From Methanoregula sp. (lineage in GTDB: Archaea; Halobacteriota; Methanomicrobia; Methanomicrobiales; Methanospirillaceae): a stretch of DNA of 64,000 nucleotides. This document shows positions 1 through 9,376 of the stretch, piece by piece. The position numbers and the translations under genes were made by a program. The notes under the pieces are model-generated. The model was not told the origin of the DNA. It did not search any database and was given only the letters and a program-made list of their open reading frames with translations. Within the stretch, counting starts at the first letter, position 1, and each line of letters opens with the position of its first letter. The stretch lies in assembly GCA_028679185.1 (NCBI GenBank), contig JAJRBZ010000040.1, positions 1-64,000 of the forward strand, given 5' to 3'.

Positions 1-66
1 AGTTGGTGTAGGCGAAGGAGTTGGTGTAGGCGAAGGAGTTGGTGTAGGCGAAGGAGTTGGTGTTGG
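1..66. repeat. 18-bp tandem repeat encoding a TPTPSP linker
   Basis: About 3.5 copies of the unit AGTTGGTGTAGGCGAAGG run into the window edge. On the minus strand they encode alternating Thr-Pro and Ser-Pro inside the LVIVD protein. The unit is a multiple of three, so copy-number change would alter linker length without breaking the frame. Confidence 0.9.
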
Positions 67-1518
67 AGTCGATCCTATGACCGTGAACCCACCTGCAAGC
101 GTACCAAATGATCCATCCGGGTTGGTTACAACGACATTGTACAGTCCGGGCACTGCGCCGGTCAGGTTAAACGTACCCGTAATTTTCGTGGGAGCGACTG
201 TATGCACATCTGTTGCGGTGATCGTCCCTGTGTCTACGATCTCCAGAGCATTACTGTCATAACTTGCCACATATGCGTGGCTGCCTGACACATAAACATT
301 GACCGGCCAAGTCAGAAGGGCACCCCCGCTGCCGTTTGCAATGCTGCTCTTGTGAACCGGGACTCCGGGATCTGTTACATCTACGATTTCAAGTGTATTG
401 TCGCTGGGACTTGCAACATAGGCATAGTTGCCAAACACGAAGATGCTTTGCGCATCATTCAGGAAAGGTGCAACACCCCCTCCATCATCCAGGTTGCCTA
501 TATGAATCGGGTTTGCGGGGTCTGTAACATTCACGATTTCGAGTGCATTGTCTCCTGCACTTGTCATATATGCATAGTTTCCGGAGACGTAGATGCCATA
601 CGGGCGACTCAGACAGGGAGCAACGCCCCCGCCATCCGCCAGATATCCCGCATGAACCGGGTTTGCGGGGTCTGCAACATTAACGATTTCAAGAGCGTTG
701 CTGCCTGAACTTGCCACATAGGCATAGGTCCCGGACACAAAGACGCTGACAGGATGGTTCAGGAGCGCACCGCCGCTGCCGTTAACAATGCTTCCCGTAT
801 GAACCGGGTTTGCGGGGTCTGCAACATTAACGATTTCGAGAGCGTTGCTGCCATAACTCGCCACGTAGGCATAGGTGCCTGACACGAAAACGCCTTGTGG
901 GTTGTTCAGGAAAGGAGTGCCTCCCCCTCCGTCTGCCAAGCTTGCCGTATGAATCGGGTTTGCGGGGTCTGCAACATTAACGATTTCGAGAGCGTTGCTG
1001 CCATAACTCGCCACGTAGGCATAGGTACCTGACACGAAAACGCCTTGTGGGTTGTTCAGGAAAGGAGTGCCACCCCCACCGTCTGCCAAGATTCCCGTAT
1101 GAATCGGGTTTGCGGGGTCTGCAACATTAACGATTTCGAGAGCGTTGCTGCCGGAACTTGCCACATAGGCATAGGTCCCGGACACAAAGACACGGACAGG
1201 ATAATTGAGGAGTGCATTGCCGCTGCCATTTACTATACTGCCCGAATGAACCGGAATGAGATTCACGGGAGTCAGCATCACAGTTGCATTCGGCAGGAAG
1301 TTGGTGCCGGTGAGATCCGTGATCGGGACAGTGGATGTATTGAATCCGGTTGCAGGTGTGATGTTGGTCACAATCGGTGATCCAGCCGCAGCAGAAGGAC
1401 CAACCATGCCTGCAAGGGCAAGCAGCACAATCAGGAGGGCAGGAATATACCGGGGTGGGGAAAAACGACCTGAATGTGGGCGATCCCAGACAGGATAATG
1501 GGAGTGATTTTCGGACAT
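1..1518 (-). CDS. Secreted LVIVD beta-propeller surface protein (3' part cut by window edge)
   Basis: The frame is open from an ATG at 1518 to the window edge (506 codons), so the C-terminus is missing. A hydrophobic segment at about residues 30-48 (IPALLIVLLALAGMVG, then SAAA) looks like a signal peptide after a polar N-terminal stretch. An IPT/TIG-like segment follows (about 50-95). Then come repeats of about 50 residues reading VFVSGTYAYVAS-GSNALEIVNVADP, typical of LVIVD repeats (PF08309), which form beta-propellers on archaeal and bacterial surface proteins. After the propeller the protein enters a TPTPSP linker at the window edge, as is usual before a wall or membrane anchor. The ligand is unknown. 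The repeats are nearly identical at DNA level, suggesting recent expansion or homogenisation. Confidence 0.85.
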   Translation of the reverse strand, partial: MSENHSHYPVWDRPHSGRFSPPRYIPALLIVLLALAGMVGPSAAAGSPIVTNITPATGFNTSTVPITDLTGTNFLPNATVMLTPVNLIPVHSGSIVNGSGNALLNYPVRVFVSGTYAYVASSGSNALEIVNVADPANPIHTGILADGGGGTPFLNNPQGVFVSGTYAYVASYGSNALEIVNVADPANPIHTASLADGGGGTPFLNNPQGVFVSGTYAYVASYGSNALEIVNVADPANPVHTGSIVNGSGGALLNHPVSVFVSGTYAYVASSGSNALEIVNVADPANPVHAGYLADGGGVAPCLSRPYGIYVSGNYAYMTSAGDNALEIVNVTDPANPIHIGNLDDGGGVAPFLNDAQSIFVFGNYAYVASPSDNTLEIVDVTDPGVPVHKSSIANGSGGALLTWPVNVYVSGSHAYVASYDSNALEIVDTGTITATDVHTVAPTKITGTFNLTGAVPGLYNVVVTNPDGSFGTLAGGFTVIGSTPTPTPSPTPTPSPTPTPSPTPT

Positions 1519-1769
1519 CGTATTAAAATATATTTTCACGTTAAAAGCGATATATATTACTACCGTTCAGGAGTATTTGGAGCAGCTTTTTTTCGCATAT
1601 TTGCTCAAAACAAGGGTATTGTGTTTTTCAGAAGGTCCCGGACTGATCAGCATCCAGCCGATCCCTGCTCGCAGGGAATACATCCGGAGCAGGTAGTTGT
1701 GGCCGGAATGAGGAATGCAGGGTTAACAGGAGTGTGGGAACAAAAAATCAGTATATTTCTCGTGAAGAA

Positions 1770-1844
1770 CGGGCCTGGGGGGATTCGAACCCCCGACATC
1801 CGGGTTAGAAGCCCGGCGCTATGTCCAAGCTAAGCCACAAGCCC
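1770..1844 (-). tRNA. tRNA-Arg (anticodon TCT)
   Basis: Read on the minus strand, a 7-bp acceptor stem (GGGCTTG with CAGGCCC, one G-U pair) encloses a D arm, an anticodon arm CCGGG-CTTCTAA-CCCGG with anticodon TCT, and a T arm GGGGG-TTCGAAT-CCCCC. The discriminator base is G. No CCA is encoded and no intron is seen. It decodes AGA/AGG arginine codons. Confidence 0.95.
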
Positions 1845-2068
1845 ATATATCGCCAATAAGATTCGCGTTCTGTGATAATTAATCTGTGTCATTGCACAAC
1901 AGGATTATTCCATGAGGTAAAACAAATGATGTCGTGGAAAAAACGACTGCATAACATCGAGTATAGCGGTAATCTCTTTTTTATTATATGAACCAGAAGT
2001 ATGTATAAATTATATATGGTACATCCTGCAATTTCTCTCTGTTCAATCGCAATGATGGAAGTAATACA

Positions 2069-3091
2069 ATGAAAACACCATTATTTATGCTATATATGAT
2101 AGGAATTATCCTCCTGCTCACAATAACAGTACCTGTTGCAGCTGAGATGTCAACGATTACAAGCATTAGCCCGTCAGTGGGTCTCACTGGAACCATCACC
2201 ACTGTTACGATAACCGGGACAAACTTTAATACGAGCTCCGTGAATGTCAGGCTCATGAAGGATAACGTCAATATTACTGCAACGTCGATTATATCCCATA
2301 GTAGCACATCAATTAAATGTAAATTTTCCATTGACTCCGATGAAACCATAGGAACCTGGGATGTCGTTGTTGTCAATAAAGATCTCTCGGAAGTTGTGGA
2401 TGAGGGTGCGTTTACCATCGGAAAGACGATGACACTGACCTCAGTATCTCCCGAAAGTGCAAAAACCAACGATAATGATGTTACCGTTACTGTTGTGGGT
2501 ACCGGTTTATCTGAAGTTGAAAATATGTACTTGTATAATGTGGACTATGACAATATCACGGCGGACATAATCTCCCAGACCTCAACAAAAGTTATAGGCA
2601 CATTCGATCTTTATGATGCGGATATTGATAACTATGATATTTGTGTCGAGGATTCTGTTGGTACCATCAAATGCGGTCTGGATTTTGAAATTGTGACAGA
2701 TGAAGTCGGTAGCATCGAAGTTGTATCGAGCCCCTCCGGTGCAAAGATCTATGTGGATTCAGCTTACACGGGAACAACGCCCTATACCATAGAGGATGTC
2801 TCAATCGGATCTCACAAGATCCTGATTTCGAAAACCGGATACGATGACTGGTCTAAATGGGTAACAGTCAAACTCGATTCAAAGACAACAGTGAACGCAG
2901 ATCTCTATGCGATTCAGACTACCACGGTGCCGACGGTTGCTCCTACGACTGTAAAAACCCCTTTAAAAGCCAATACCGTAAAAGTACCGACTCCGTGGCC
3001 GACTGATACACCGACCCAGGCATCTTCTTTAGAGCCATTCGTGATACTCGTAGCGGTCGGCATGGGTTTTGTCATCCTCCGAAAACATTAA
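2069..3091 (+). CDS. Secreted IPT/TIG and PEGA-domain surface protein with C-terminal anchor
   Basis: The 340-residue protein starts with a signal peptide (about 1-25, hydrophobic core ending VPVAAE). Two IPT/TIG-like immunoglobulin folds follow (about 29-115 and 120-210, each opening with a TSISPSVG or TSVSPESAK type motif). A PEGA domain spans about 214-282 (SIEVVSSPSGAKIYVDS, then GTTPYTI and GSHKILISKTGY). A Thr/Pro-rich linker leads to a C-terminal hydrophobic helix (SLEPFVILVAVGMGFVIL) and a basic tail, so it is probably membrane-anchored outside the cell. It stands alone, with a hairpin terminator just downstream. The binding partner is unknown. The domain calls are from recognisable motifs. 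Confidence 0.85.
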   Translation: MKTPLFMLYMIGIILLLTITVPVAAEMSTITSISPSVGLTGTITTVTITGTNFNTSSVNVRLMKDNVNITATSIISHSSTSIKCKFSIDSDETIGTWDVVVVNKDLSEVVDEGAFTIGKTMTLTSVSPESAKTNDNDVTVTVVGTGLSEVENMYLYNVDYDNITADIISQTSTKVIGTFDLYDADIDNYDICVEDSVGTIKCGLDFEIVTDEVGSIEVVSSPSGAKIYVDSAYTGTTPYTIEDVSIGSHKILISKTGYDDWSKWVTVKLDSKTTVNADLYAIQTTTVPTVAPTTVKTPLKANTVKVPTPWPTDTPTQASSLEPFVILVAVGMGFVILRKH

Positions 3092-3145
3092 CCGGAGAAT
3101 TCTACAAAGAAATAAAAATAAAAAAAATTCTTCTCCGGATTTTTT
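3092..3145. terminator. Hairpin terminator between convergent genes
   Basis: CCGGAGAA at 3092-3099 pairs perfectly with TTCTCCGG at 3131-3138 across an A-rich loop, and is followed by ATTTTTT. On the minus strand the stem is followed by an A/T-poor stretch, so it acts mainly for the plus-strand surface protein gene. Confidence 0.55.
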
Positions 3146-3147
3146 AC

Positions 3148-3546
3148 CTAACCTGCGTGATAACAGGATGATTTAAACACTTCCACAGATGTCGGCCCGA
3201 ATAATCCCTCGCGATAGACTTGCCTCACGACTGATGACGCACAATATTTCACCTGTATGCGGGCTGACATCCGCTCCCGCTCCTCAAAGTACAGACCATG
3301 TGAGTACTCCACCAACCGTTTCATTGAAACAGCAGTAGCAAGGACTATGACACATATTCCATGATCACCCGGGTCTAAATCTTCGAGATCTACTGAGGTC
3401 ATGAAGATATGGGACTCAGGACCCGGTTGTACTCCAACGATGCTAATGATATTATGCATGCTCTGCAGCTCGATGGTACGGGGTTTGCCCGACCTTAATT
3501 CCTTGATTATTTCAGGAGAGATTCCGGTTAACGCAGCACATTTCAT
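3148..3546 (-). CDS. DUF473 family protein
   Basis: This 132-residue protein resembles the DUF473 family (PF04322), small proteins found mainly in methanogens. The opening MKCAALTGISPEIIKELRSG, the segment TIELQSMHNIISI and the charged YFEERERMSARIQVKY are the recognisable parts. It has no membrane segment or known catalytic motif, and the function is unknown. It lies 6 nt downstream of the PAC2 gene on the same strand, so the two are probably co-transcribed. The family assignment is from memory of the pattern. Confidence 0.7.
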   Translation of the reverse strand: MKCAALTGISPEIIKELRSGKPRTIELQSMHNIISIVGVQPGPESHIFMTSVDLEDLDPGDHGICVIVLATAVSMKRLVEYSHGLYFEERERMSARIQVKYCASSVVRQVYREGLFGPTSVEVFKSSCYHAG

Positions 3547-3552
3547 GTTCCC

Positions 3553-4365
3553 TCACCCGTACATCGGAAGATCTTTTTTCGGGGATTGCTCGGCTGATTG
3601 TTGTACTTCATCAGAGATTTTTTGCATGCTCTGCTCGATCTCAACCGCTTGTTCGATCAGCGGCTGGACATCGAGTCCGAGATTGTACATCTTATTGAGA
3701 ACCTCAATTGTAGCTGCTGACGCACGCGGATCAGGTGCATTCACGGTCTCTCCAAGAAGCCCGTATCCCGGAATGCCGCGGATCTTGCATTCCGTCAGGA
3801 TACTGGACGCTATACCAGAAATACTACCAATGGGGAGGATCAGCGTATATTCCTGGATCCTCTGGAGTGCTTCTGTTGTTGTTGCAACACCAAACACCCG
3901 TTTTTCCGGTTCATTGGTGATAATTCCAGCGATTGTTACCACTTCTTTAGGTTTAAAAGCGGCTAGCCAATCGAGAAGACCGTTCGCGATCTCATAGCAG
4001 ATCATCGGGTGTATGGGGATATCTGCAACGATTGCCGCGACGTCCTTTTTCAGGTAGATCCGAACGGGATCATTAATCACCCCTTTATTCATCATGGCAA
4101 GAGGCGGAAAAAACTTGGAGGTCATTGTTCCGATCAGATCGAATTCGAGCTGGTCTACCATATACTGGAGTGCAATGGTACCTACAAGGCCGCTGCCCGG
4201 AAAACCCATCAGGACTGCAGCGTTGTTATCCGGAACTGGCTTTGAATATATGTTAAGTTCTTTTTTCGGTTTTATCTCGACTATGTCATTATGTACAGTA
4301 TCGAGCCGCGTAAGAATTTTATTACAACACTCTGGTGATTCGGCCGTCATTAGATTAACATACAC
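3553..4365 (-). CDS. PAC2 family protein (proteasome assembly chaperone-like)
   Basis: The 270-residue protein has the PAC2 fold signature (PF09754): VLMGFPGSGLVG at about 52-63, a central stretch on nucleotide-loop-like beta/alpha repeats, and a late GIPGYGLLGETVN motif. Archaeal PAC2 proteins resemble eukaryotic proteasome assembly chaperones, but their role in archaea is not settled. The C-terminal 50 residues are helical and acidic, ending in a Gln/Glu-rich tail. An alternative start is the Met at residue 6. It heads a two-gene unit with the DUF473 protein and is transcribed divergently from the DUF5611 gene. Confidence 0.8.
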   Translation of the reverse strand: MYVNLMTAESPECCNKILTRLDTVHNDIVEIKPKKELNIYSKPVPDNNAAVLMGFPGSGLVGTIALQYMVDQLEFDLIGTMTSKFFPPLAMMNKGVINDPVRIYLKKDVAAIVADIPIHPMICYEIANGLLDWLAAFKPKEVVTIAGIITNEPEKRVFGVATTTEALQRIQEYTLILPIGSISGIASSILTECKIRGIPGYGLLGETVNAPDPRASAATIEVLNKMYNLGLDVQPLIEQAVEIEQSMQKISDEVQQSAEQSPKKDLPMYG

Positions 4366-4384
4366 CCACTACTAAAAAAGTATT

Positions 4385-4702
4385 ATGCAAGAGTATCCCA
4401 TAAAACGAGGGCTGGCAAAAGACCTTGATGTCCGGATCGTTGCCGAACTCAAAAACTGCTTCGGGGTTGACCCGGAGAAAATCGGGAAAGGATACAGGAT
4501 ATCGTTAGGGGCGCTCAAGCGCCTCGATGTATCTGTCGGAACCGGTGGAAAATCAATTATCATCGATACTGAATCTGACCTGACCGCAAGTGACGACGTC
4601 ATCCTCGATACCAACAAGCGTTTCCGGCGATACCTCGATGCCATTACCGGATTTTCCACAAAAGAACGTGTCAAGCGGGCAAAAAGCGTTGGGGATGAGT
4701 AA
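4385..4702 (+). CDS. DUF5611 family protein
   Basis: This 105-residue soluble protein begins MQEYPIKRGLAKDLDVRIVA and resembles a small methanogen family I recall as DUF5611. It shows alternating strands and helices with a basic C-terminal helix (FRRYLDAITGFSTKERVKRAK). It has no cysteine cluster or nucleotide motif, and the function is unknown. The gene is only 19 nt from the divergent PAC2 gene start, so the two promoters must overlap each other's leaders. Confidence 0.6.
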   Translation: MQEYPIKRGLAKDLDVRIVAELKNCFGVDPEKIGKGYRISLGALKRLDVSVGTGGKSIIIDTESDLTASDDVILDTNKRFRRYLDAITGFSTKERVKRAKSVGDE

Positions 4703-4812
4703 AAGCGGTAAAAATAATGGTAACTTTTCCCATTGCGATTCCCGCATTACATTTTTTCTGATCAAAAACTGTATTCCCCTCCTTTTTCACATTCATGACC
4801 GGCCACCCTGCA

Positions 4813-6072
4813 TCAGTTATTCCGCCAGATAACTACATACAGACCTGCTAAGGCGACGACAGCAAGAAATGGAGTCAGCGATGATTCCGGGGTGCCGGTT
4901 GTTTCAGGGAGTTTTGTCGTTATTGTTGATGGAACGGTCGTCGTCAGGGTCGTTTTGACCGGGACCGGTGTAGTGGTCGTACAAGGGCAGAGGGTTGTCT
5001 GGACTGGTGTTTCTTTATATGTCACTTCAGGGAATCCTACAAGATGATAACCGTACATGGTATGTTCATCTATAACAACTATCCGCGTACCATCCCCGCT
5101 GACTGCAAGCGACCGCGGCTGGATGACAGAATCTGTTTTTGTTTTTGCAAGCAGGTTTCCATCCTTATCCAGTGCATAGACAGTCCCGTCAAGGGCTCCG
5201 GCCACAATGACTGAGCCATCACGGGAAACCCCTACGCCATTGACCCACTCACCTGCAGGATACTTCCATCGTACCTGCCCCTCCTTGTTGAGAACCCAGA
5301 CATTTCCATCCTGACTTCCCAGTACAATGGTTGAACAGTCATCAGAGCAGGCCATGTCGATAATGGCGTCCTTGGTTACCTCCTTCACCCAGTTCAGTGA
5401 CCCGGTGGCCGTATAGGATGACACCCGTTTTTCTCCGGCCAGAATAAGGGTGGAACTATCAGCAGAGAACGCGATGAAAGAGTCAAGGTTTCCGAAGGTA
5501 TTATTCTCCCAGATCAGGTTCATTTCCGGTGAAAAAACCTTCAGACTTTCTTCGGTAGAAACAACCACCAGAGATTGTGAGGGAGATATATCTATCCGTT
5601 TTACCTGATCGGTATCGTTGTCCACACCCAGGTTTTTACCATCAATTGTCCACGAACGCAGGTATCCCCTGTTGTCTGCGGCAATCACTAGGGAACCGTC
5701 GCCTGAAACAGCGACTGCACGGAAAGGACTTCCGGTAATCCTGTTCCAGATTTCAGTGCCGGTCTTGTTAATCTTGCGGACGTTATCATTGACTGCAGAG
5801 ACAATATAATTTCCATCCGTGCTCATAGTCGCCACGGTTCCCGAAATGCCCCCCCAGCTGGTATCTCCATTCCATGAACGGACAAACAACTGATTGCCGC
5901 TGGCAAAAACCATTGAACCATCTGTGGATATCATCGCACCAGAAAATGTTGAGTCATCGGGGGGACGCTCCTGCCAGCTTGGTGCCAGCGTGACTGCTGT
6001 AACACTGCCGATTATACTGATCATGAGAAGAAATCCTGCAATAACCAGATTAATCCTGAATCGTTTGTTCAT
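4813..6072 (-). CDS. Secreted PQQ-like beta-propeller protein with C-terminal anchor
   Basis: The 419-residue protein has a signal peptide (about 1-26, FLLMISIIGSVTAV). About seven repeats follow, built on the pattern SxDGSxVVAG-xDGxVYALDKDGNL, typical of PQQ-like or WD40-like beta-propellers. A Thr/Pro-rich linker with a cysteine pair (LCPCTTTTP) leads to a C-terminal helix (SLTPFLAVVALAGLYVVI) and a short basic end. The architecture matches the IPT/PEGA protein at 2069: propeller or Ig domains, T/P linker, SL-PF anchor helix. No ligand can be named. True PQQ binding is not implied. Confidence 0.8.
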   Translation of the reverse strand: MNKRFRINLVIAGFLLMISIIGSVTAVTLAPSWQERPPDDSTFSGAMISTDGSMVFASGNQLFVRSWNGDTSWGGISGTVATMSTDGNYIVSAVNDNVRKINKTGTEIWNRITGSPFRAVAVSGDGSLVIAADNRGYLRSWTIDGKNLGVDNDTDQVKRIDISPSQSLVVVSTEESLKVFSPEMNLIWENNTFGNLDSFIAFSADSSTLILAGEKRVSSYTATGSLNWVKEVTKDAIIDMACSDDCSTIVLGSQDGNVWVLNKEGQVRWKYPAGEWVNGVGVSRDGSVIVAGALDGTVYALDKDGNLLAKTKTDSVIQPRSLAVSGDGTRIVVIDEHTMYGYHLVGFPEVTYKETPVQTTLCPCTTTTPVPVKTTLTTTVPSTITTKLPETTGTPESSLTPFLAVVALAGLYVVIWRNN

Positions 6073-6270
6073 TATAATACCCTGAACAGAGTTTTATCCA
6101 TCGGTATAACTTGTTTGTGGATGAGGATTCTTATATGATGTAGAATTTTGATTTATTTGACCAGAAAACCCGAACTGAAAGGCATTGCTGCCTTGCATCA
6201 GTGCGTTGCATTTATTCATATTCAATTGTGTTCCAGTCTAGAGAAAAGGAGAAAAAGGAGAAAATCACAA

Positions 6271-6441
6271 ATGCCCTCATTTATGTGCAAAGACATCGGA
6301 ATTGATTGCCCGTTTGAAGCGCATGGTACTACGAATCACGAACTCATGAGAAAATTTATCGACCATGCCGAACCCGCCCATAAAATGCACGTCCTGTCAG
6401 CAGATGTCATTTTTAAGGTGCAGAACGCGATTAAAAAATAA
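6271..6441 (+). CDS. DUF1059-like small protein
   Basis: The 56-residue protein MPSFMCKDIGIDCPFEAHG resembles DUF1059 proteins, short soluble proteins with a conserved C-x-D-x-G-x-D-C-x-F pattern and a C-terminal LSADVIFKVQNAIKK helix. The start is set by AAAAAGGAG ten bases upstream of ATG 6271. A longer frame begins at 6148, but that extra stretch has no coding character. Function unknown. Confidence 0.75.
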   Translation: MPSFMCKDIGIDCPFEAHGTTNHELMRKFIDHAEPAHKMHVLSADVIFKVQNAIKK

Positions 6442-6550
6442 ATTCCGGATAAAATCCCTCTTTTTAATGAGATGACATTTCACTCTGGATTGTATCATGA
6501 GCTACCCCAAACACAATCCAGAAAGGAAAATAAACCGATTAAAAATGGGA

Positions 6551-9331
6551 TTATTCAAAAATAATCGCCGGCTTGAATGGCAACGCTGTAGCAGCTTTTA
6601 CATGTTTGCCTGATTCAGCATCTGTGATGTGAACTAGTACTCCAAACTCTTTTTCCAGAAATTTCTTTGCTGCTTCGAAGACCTGCGCTTCGTTGATTGG
6701 CTCTCTTGCAAGGGATTCTACAACCTGCGGAGGCAGCCGGTGGATAAGTGTTGTGCACTGCTTTGCAGCGTCAGTTGCTTCCCTTCCCCGCCTGCGCATT
6801 GTGTCGTCTTTCATGATCTCCTTGATCACGGTGGTTCGATCGTGCGCGTTTGCGATTTGCAGGAAAATTTCGTGCTTCCATGCAGGTGCAACTGAAATAG
6901 TTATTGATTTTGGGGTGATTTGGATAAGTTTTTCAATCGATTCGATATCCTCAACCGTACGGGACAGAAGCTCTTCGGCCAGCTCTATCCTTGTATTAAC
7001 CAGTCTCTTATCTGCAACAGGCCATGGTGAAAACGAAACGAGCCCTTCACCAGCTATTTTCTTCCAGAGGTGTTCTGCTGTGAACGGGATGAACGGGGCA
7101 AGGAGACGGATCCAGACTGAACAGAGGGTGTGCAAGTCACGGCTACCGTCGATGTTCTCCGGAAGCCGGCGGCGGTACCATTTAAGATCAGTATCAATTC
7201 CGAAATATGCCTCCTGTAAAGCCTGACGGGTCTGGAAGTTGGAAAGAGCTTCGGTAGTGCGCTCGATATGCGCCTGCAACCGGCTAAGTAACCAGCGATC
7301 GATATCATGCGGTTCACCGGCTGCATCTTTGGATTCAATTACCGTGTTGAAAAACCGTTCAATCTGTTTTTTTGTCGATACGACCAGTTCGTTTCTCCAG
7401 TCAAAGTCCTGCCAGGGTTCGGCACTGCCCATCAGGAACATGCGTACCGTGTCTGCACCAAAATCACGCACGGCATCCTCGAGCAGGAAGACGTTACCTT
7501 TTGAGGACGACATCTTTGCTCCGTTGAGGAGTCCCATACCGAAAACGACCATGCCCTGCGGGAGCTTATCTTTGGGGAATATTGCGACATGGTGGAAAAG
7601 CTGGAATGTGAGGTGGTTGGAAATCAGGTCTTTTGCAGAGAACCGGTAATTGTACGGATACCAGTAAAGGAATTCCACTCTCATCGAATCCAGTTTTTTC
7701 TTCTCGGGCAGATCGGCCGACTCTTTCCCGAGGAAGATGTAGTCGAATACTTCCGGAGTGAGAAGTTTTGGATCGATTTCACGGATTTTATGAGCGATTG
7801 TGTAATACGCCATATAAATTGTCGAATCCGAAAGTGGTTCTATAAGTTGTGTGGGATCCCAGGGGAATCGTGTACCAAGACCGACACGCCGGGTGCATGC
7901 CCAATCCTTGAGCCAGTCCACGGTACGTTCAAACTCAAGCCGGACTTCCGGAGGTACCAGCGCCATGTCTGAAAGATGGCTGCTGACCTGTTTTTTCCAT
8001 TCAGGATCACTGTATTTTAAGAACCACTGGTCGTGCAGGATCTTGACTTTAACCCTGTTGCCGCATCGACAGACAACCGGACGGGTATCAAACTCGTACA
8101 TGATCTTCGAGCCGTACTTCTCAATCATGAGTACTGCAACATCGTCACGTGCTACCCGGACTGGTTTTCCGCCATACTTTTCGAAGAGTCTGCCTTTGGA
8201 AAACTCAGCAGAATAAATCTCCTGAGTAAGTGCATCCATACGGTTGTCCATCTGGTGGGTGATACCCGCTCTCTCAACTGCGTCCTGTGCAGGAATACCC
8301 CCGTATCCTTCGACCCTGATTAAAGGTACAGGTTTGATATAGGCATATTTTCCTGCGTTCTGGAGATCGCGGAGCGCAATATAATCAAAAGGTGCATGGG
8401 CAGGCACACTCATAACGAGTCCGGTTGCCATGTCAGGATCAACAAAATCGGCAGGGAGAACAGGGACATTACCGCAGAGCGGGTGGCTTACCATTTTATC
8501 GATCAGATCCCGGCCGGCAATCTCTTCCTTTATCTCGACCGTATGGTCCTGCAATGCGAGCTTTTCTGCTGCTTCTTTTGAAATAATCCAGGCACTTCCA
8601 TCCACCAGCGCTCTGACATAAGTAACGTTCGGGTTTGCCCATAGGTTAGTAACACCATAAATCGTTTCAGGACGGAGTGTTGCTGTGGGAATGAACGCAT
8701 CACTATACTGGAACATTACAAGGGTGAACCTGATTACCTCAGCCGTATCCCCTTCGAGCAAGTCGTGATCACCAACTGGATTATCATCAACAGTACAGTA
8801 GCGGACCGGGTGGGCTCCTTTGATCACATGTCCGGCCTCATAAAGATGCTTCCACTGCCACTCAATGAACCTGCTGTAGGTCGGATCAACAGTTGTAAAC
8901 CTGCGGCGCCAGTCAATCGAAATGCCGCAGGCAGTCATCACTCTCTGGTATTCGCTCGCGAAATGGCGGACAATAGTCAGCGGATCGGCAAATTCATCAA
9001 GGACATTCTGCGGGACTTTGTAGAGATCCCGGTAGAGGTTGATGGTCTTGGGATCCTTGTTTGCGATTCGCTTTGAAATACCGATAACCGGTGCTCCCGT
9101 GACATGAAATGCCATCGGGTAAAGAACCTGTTTCCCCCTCATCCGCCAGAACCGTGCGATTACATCGGGTACGATATATGTCCTGCCATGCCCGACATGC
9201 ATCGCCCCGCTCGGATACGGGTAGGCAACGGTCAGGTAGCATTTCTCAAGCTTCGACGGGTTGGATTCGAAAGCATGCGTCCACTGCTCCTGTGCTTCTT
9301 TTTCAAATTCGCCCAGATCAAATGCGTTCAA
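6551..9331 (-). CDS. leuS: Leucyl-tRNA synthetase, archaeal type
   Basis: This class I enzyme charges tRNA-Leu with leucine using ATP in the cytoplasm. At 926 residues it has the usual archaeal/eukaryal length. The HIGH-type motif lies in [11 protein letters not shown] (about 39-49), and KMSSSKGN lies near 604. An editing (CP1) domain lies between them and includes [14 protein letters not shown]. The C-terminal anticodon-binding region is followed by a small helical tRNA-binding domain. No frameshift or missing motif is seen. It is transcribed in the same direction as the PINc-ATPase gene upstream, with a 45-nt gap. Confidence 0.97.
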   Translation of the reverse strand: MNAFDLGEFEKEAQEQWTHAFESNPSKLEKCYLTVAYPYPSGAMHVGHGRTYIVPDVIARFWRMRGKQVLYPMAFHVTGAPVIGISKRIANKDPKTINLYRDLYKVPQNVLDEFADPLTIVRHFASEYQRVMTACGISIDWRRRFTTVDPTYSRFIEWQWKHLYEAGHVIKGAHPVRYCTVDDNPVGDHDLLEGDTAEVIRFTLVMFQYSDAFIPTATLRPETIYGVTNLWANPNVTYVRALVDGSAWIISKEAAEKLALQDHTVEIKEEIAGRDLIDKMVSHPLCGNVPVLPADFVDPDMATGLVMSVPAHAPFDYIALRDLQNAGKYAYIKPVPLIRVEGYGGIPAQDAVERAGITHQMDNRMDALTQEIYSAEFSKGRLFEKYGGKPVRVARDDVAVLMIEKYGSKIMYEFDTRPVVCRCGNRVKVKILHDQWFLKYSDPEWKKQVSSHLSDMALVPPEVRLEFERTVDWLKDWACTRRVGLGTRFPWDPTQLIEPLSDSTIYMAYYTIAHKIREIDPKLLTPEVFDYIFLGKESADLPEKKKLDSMRVEFLYWYPYNYRFSAKDLISNHLTFQLFHHVAIFPKDKLPQGMVVFGMGLLNGAKMSSSKGNVFLLEDAVRDFGADTVRMFLMGSAEPWQDFDWRNELVVSTKKQIERFFNTVIESKDAAGEPHDIDRWLLSRLQAHIERTTEALSNFQTRQALQEAYFGIDTDLKWYRRRLPENIDGSRDLHTLCSVWIRLLAPFIPFTAEHLWKKIAGEGLVSFSPWPVADKRLVNTRIELAEELLSRTVEDIESIEKLIQITPKSITISVAPAWKHEIFLQIANAHDRTTVIKEIMKDDTMRRRGREATDAAKQCTTLIHRLPPQVVESLAREPINEAQVFEAAKKFLEKEFGVLVHITDAESGKHVKAATALPFKPAIIFE

Positions 9332-9376
9332 ACTATTTCACCTTCATGTATCAGGAAAAATGACCACTTTTTTGAT

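Noticed and set aside
300-1260. Repeats that could be mistaken for a CRISPR array
   Set aside because: The ~150-bp repeats are in frame and encode LVIVD propeller units; there are no unique spacers of uniform length.
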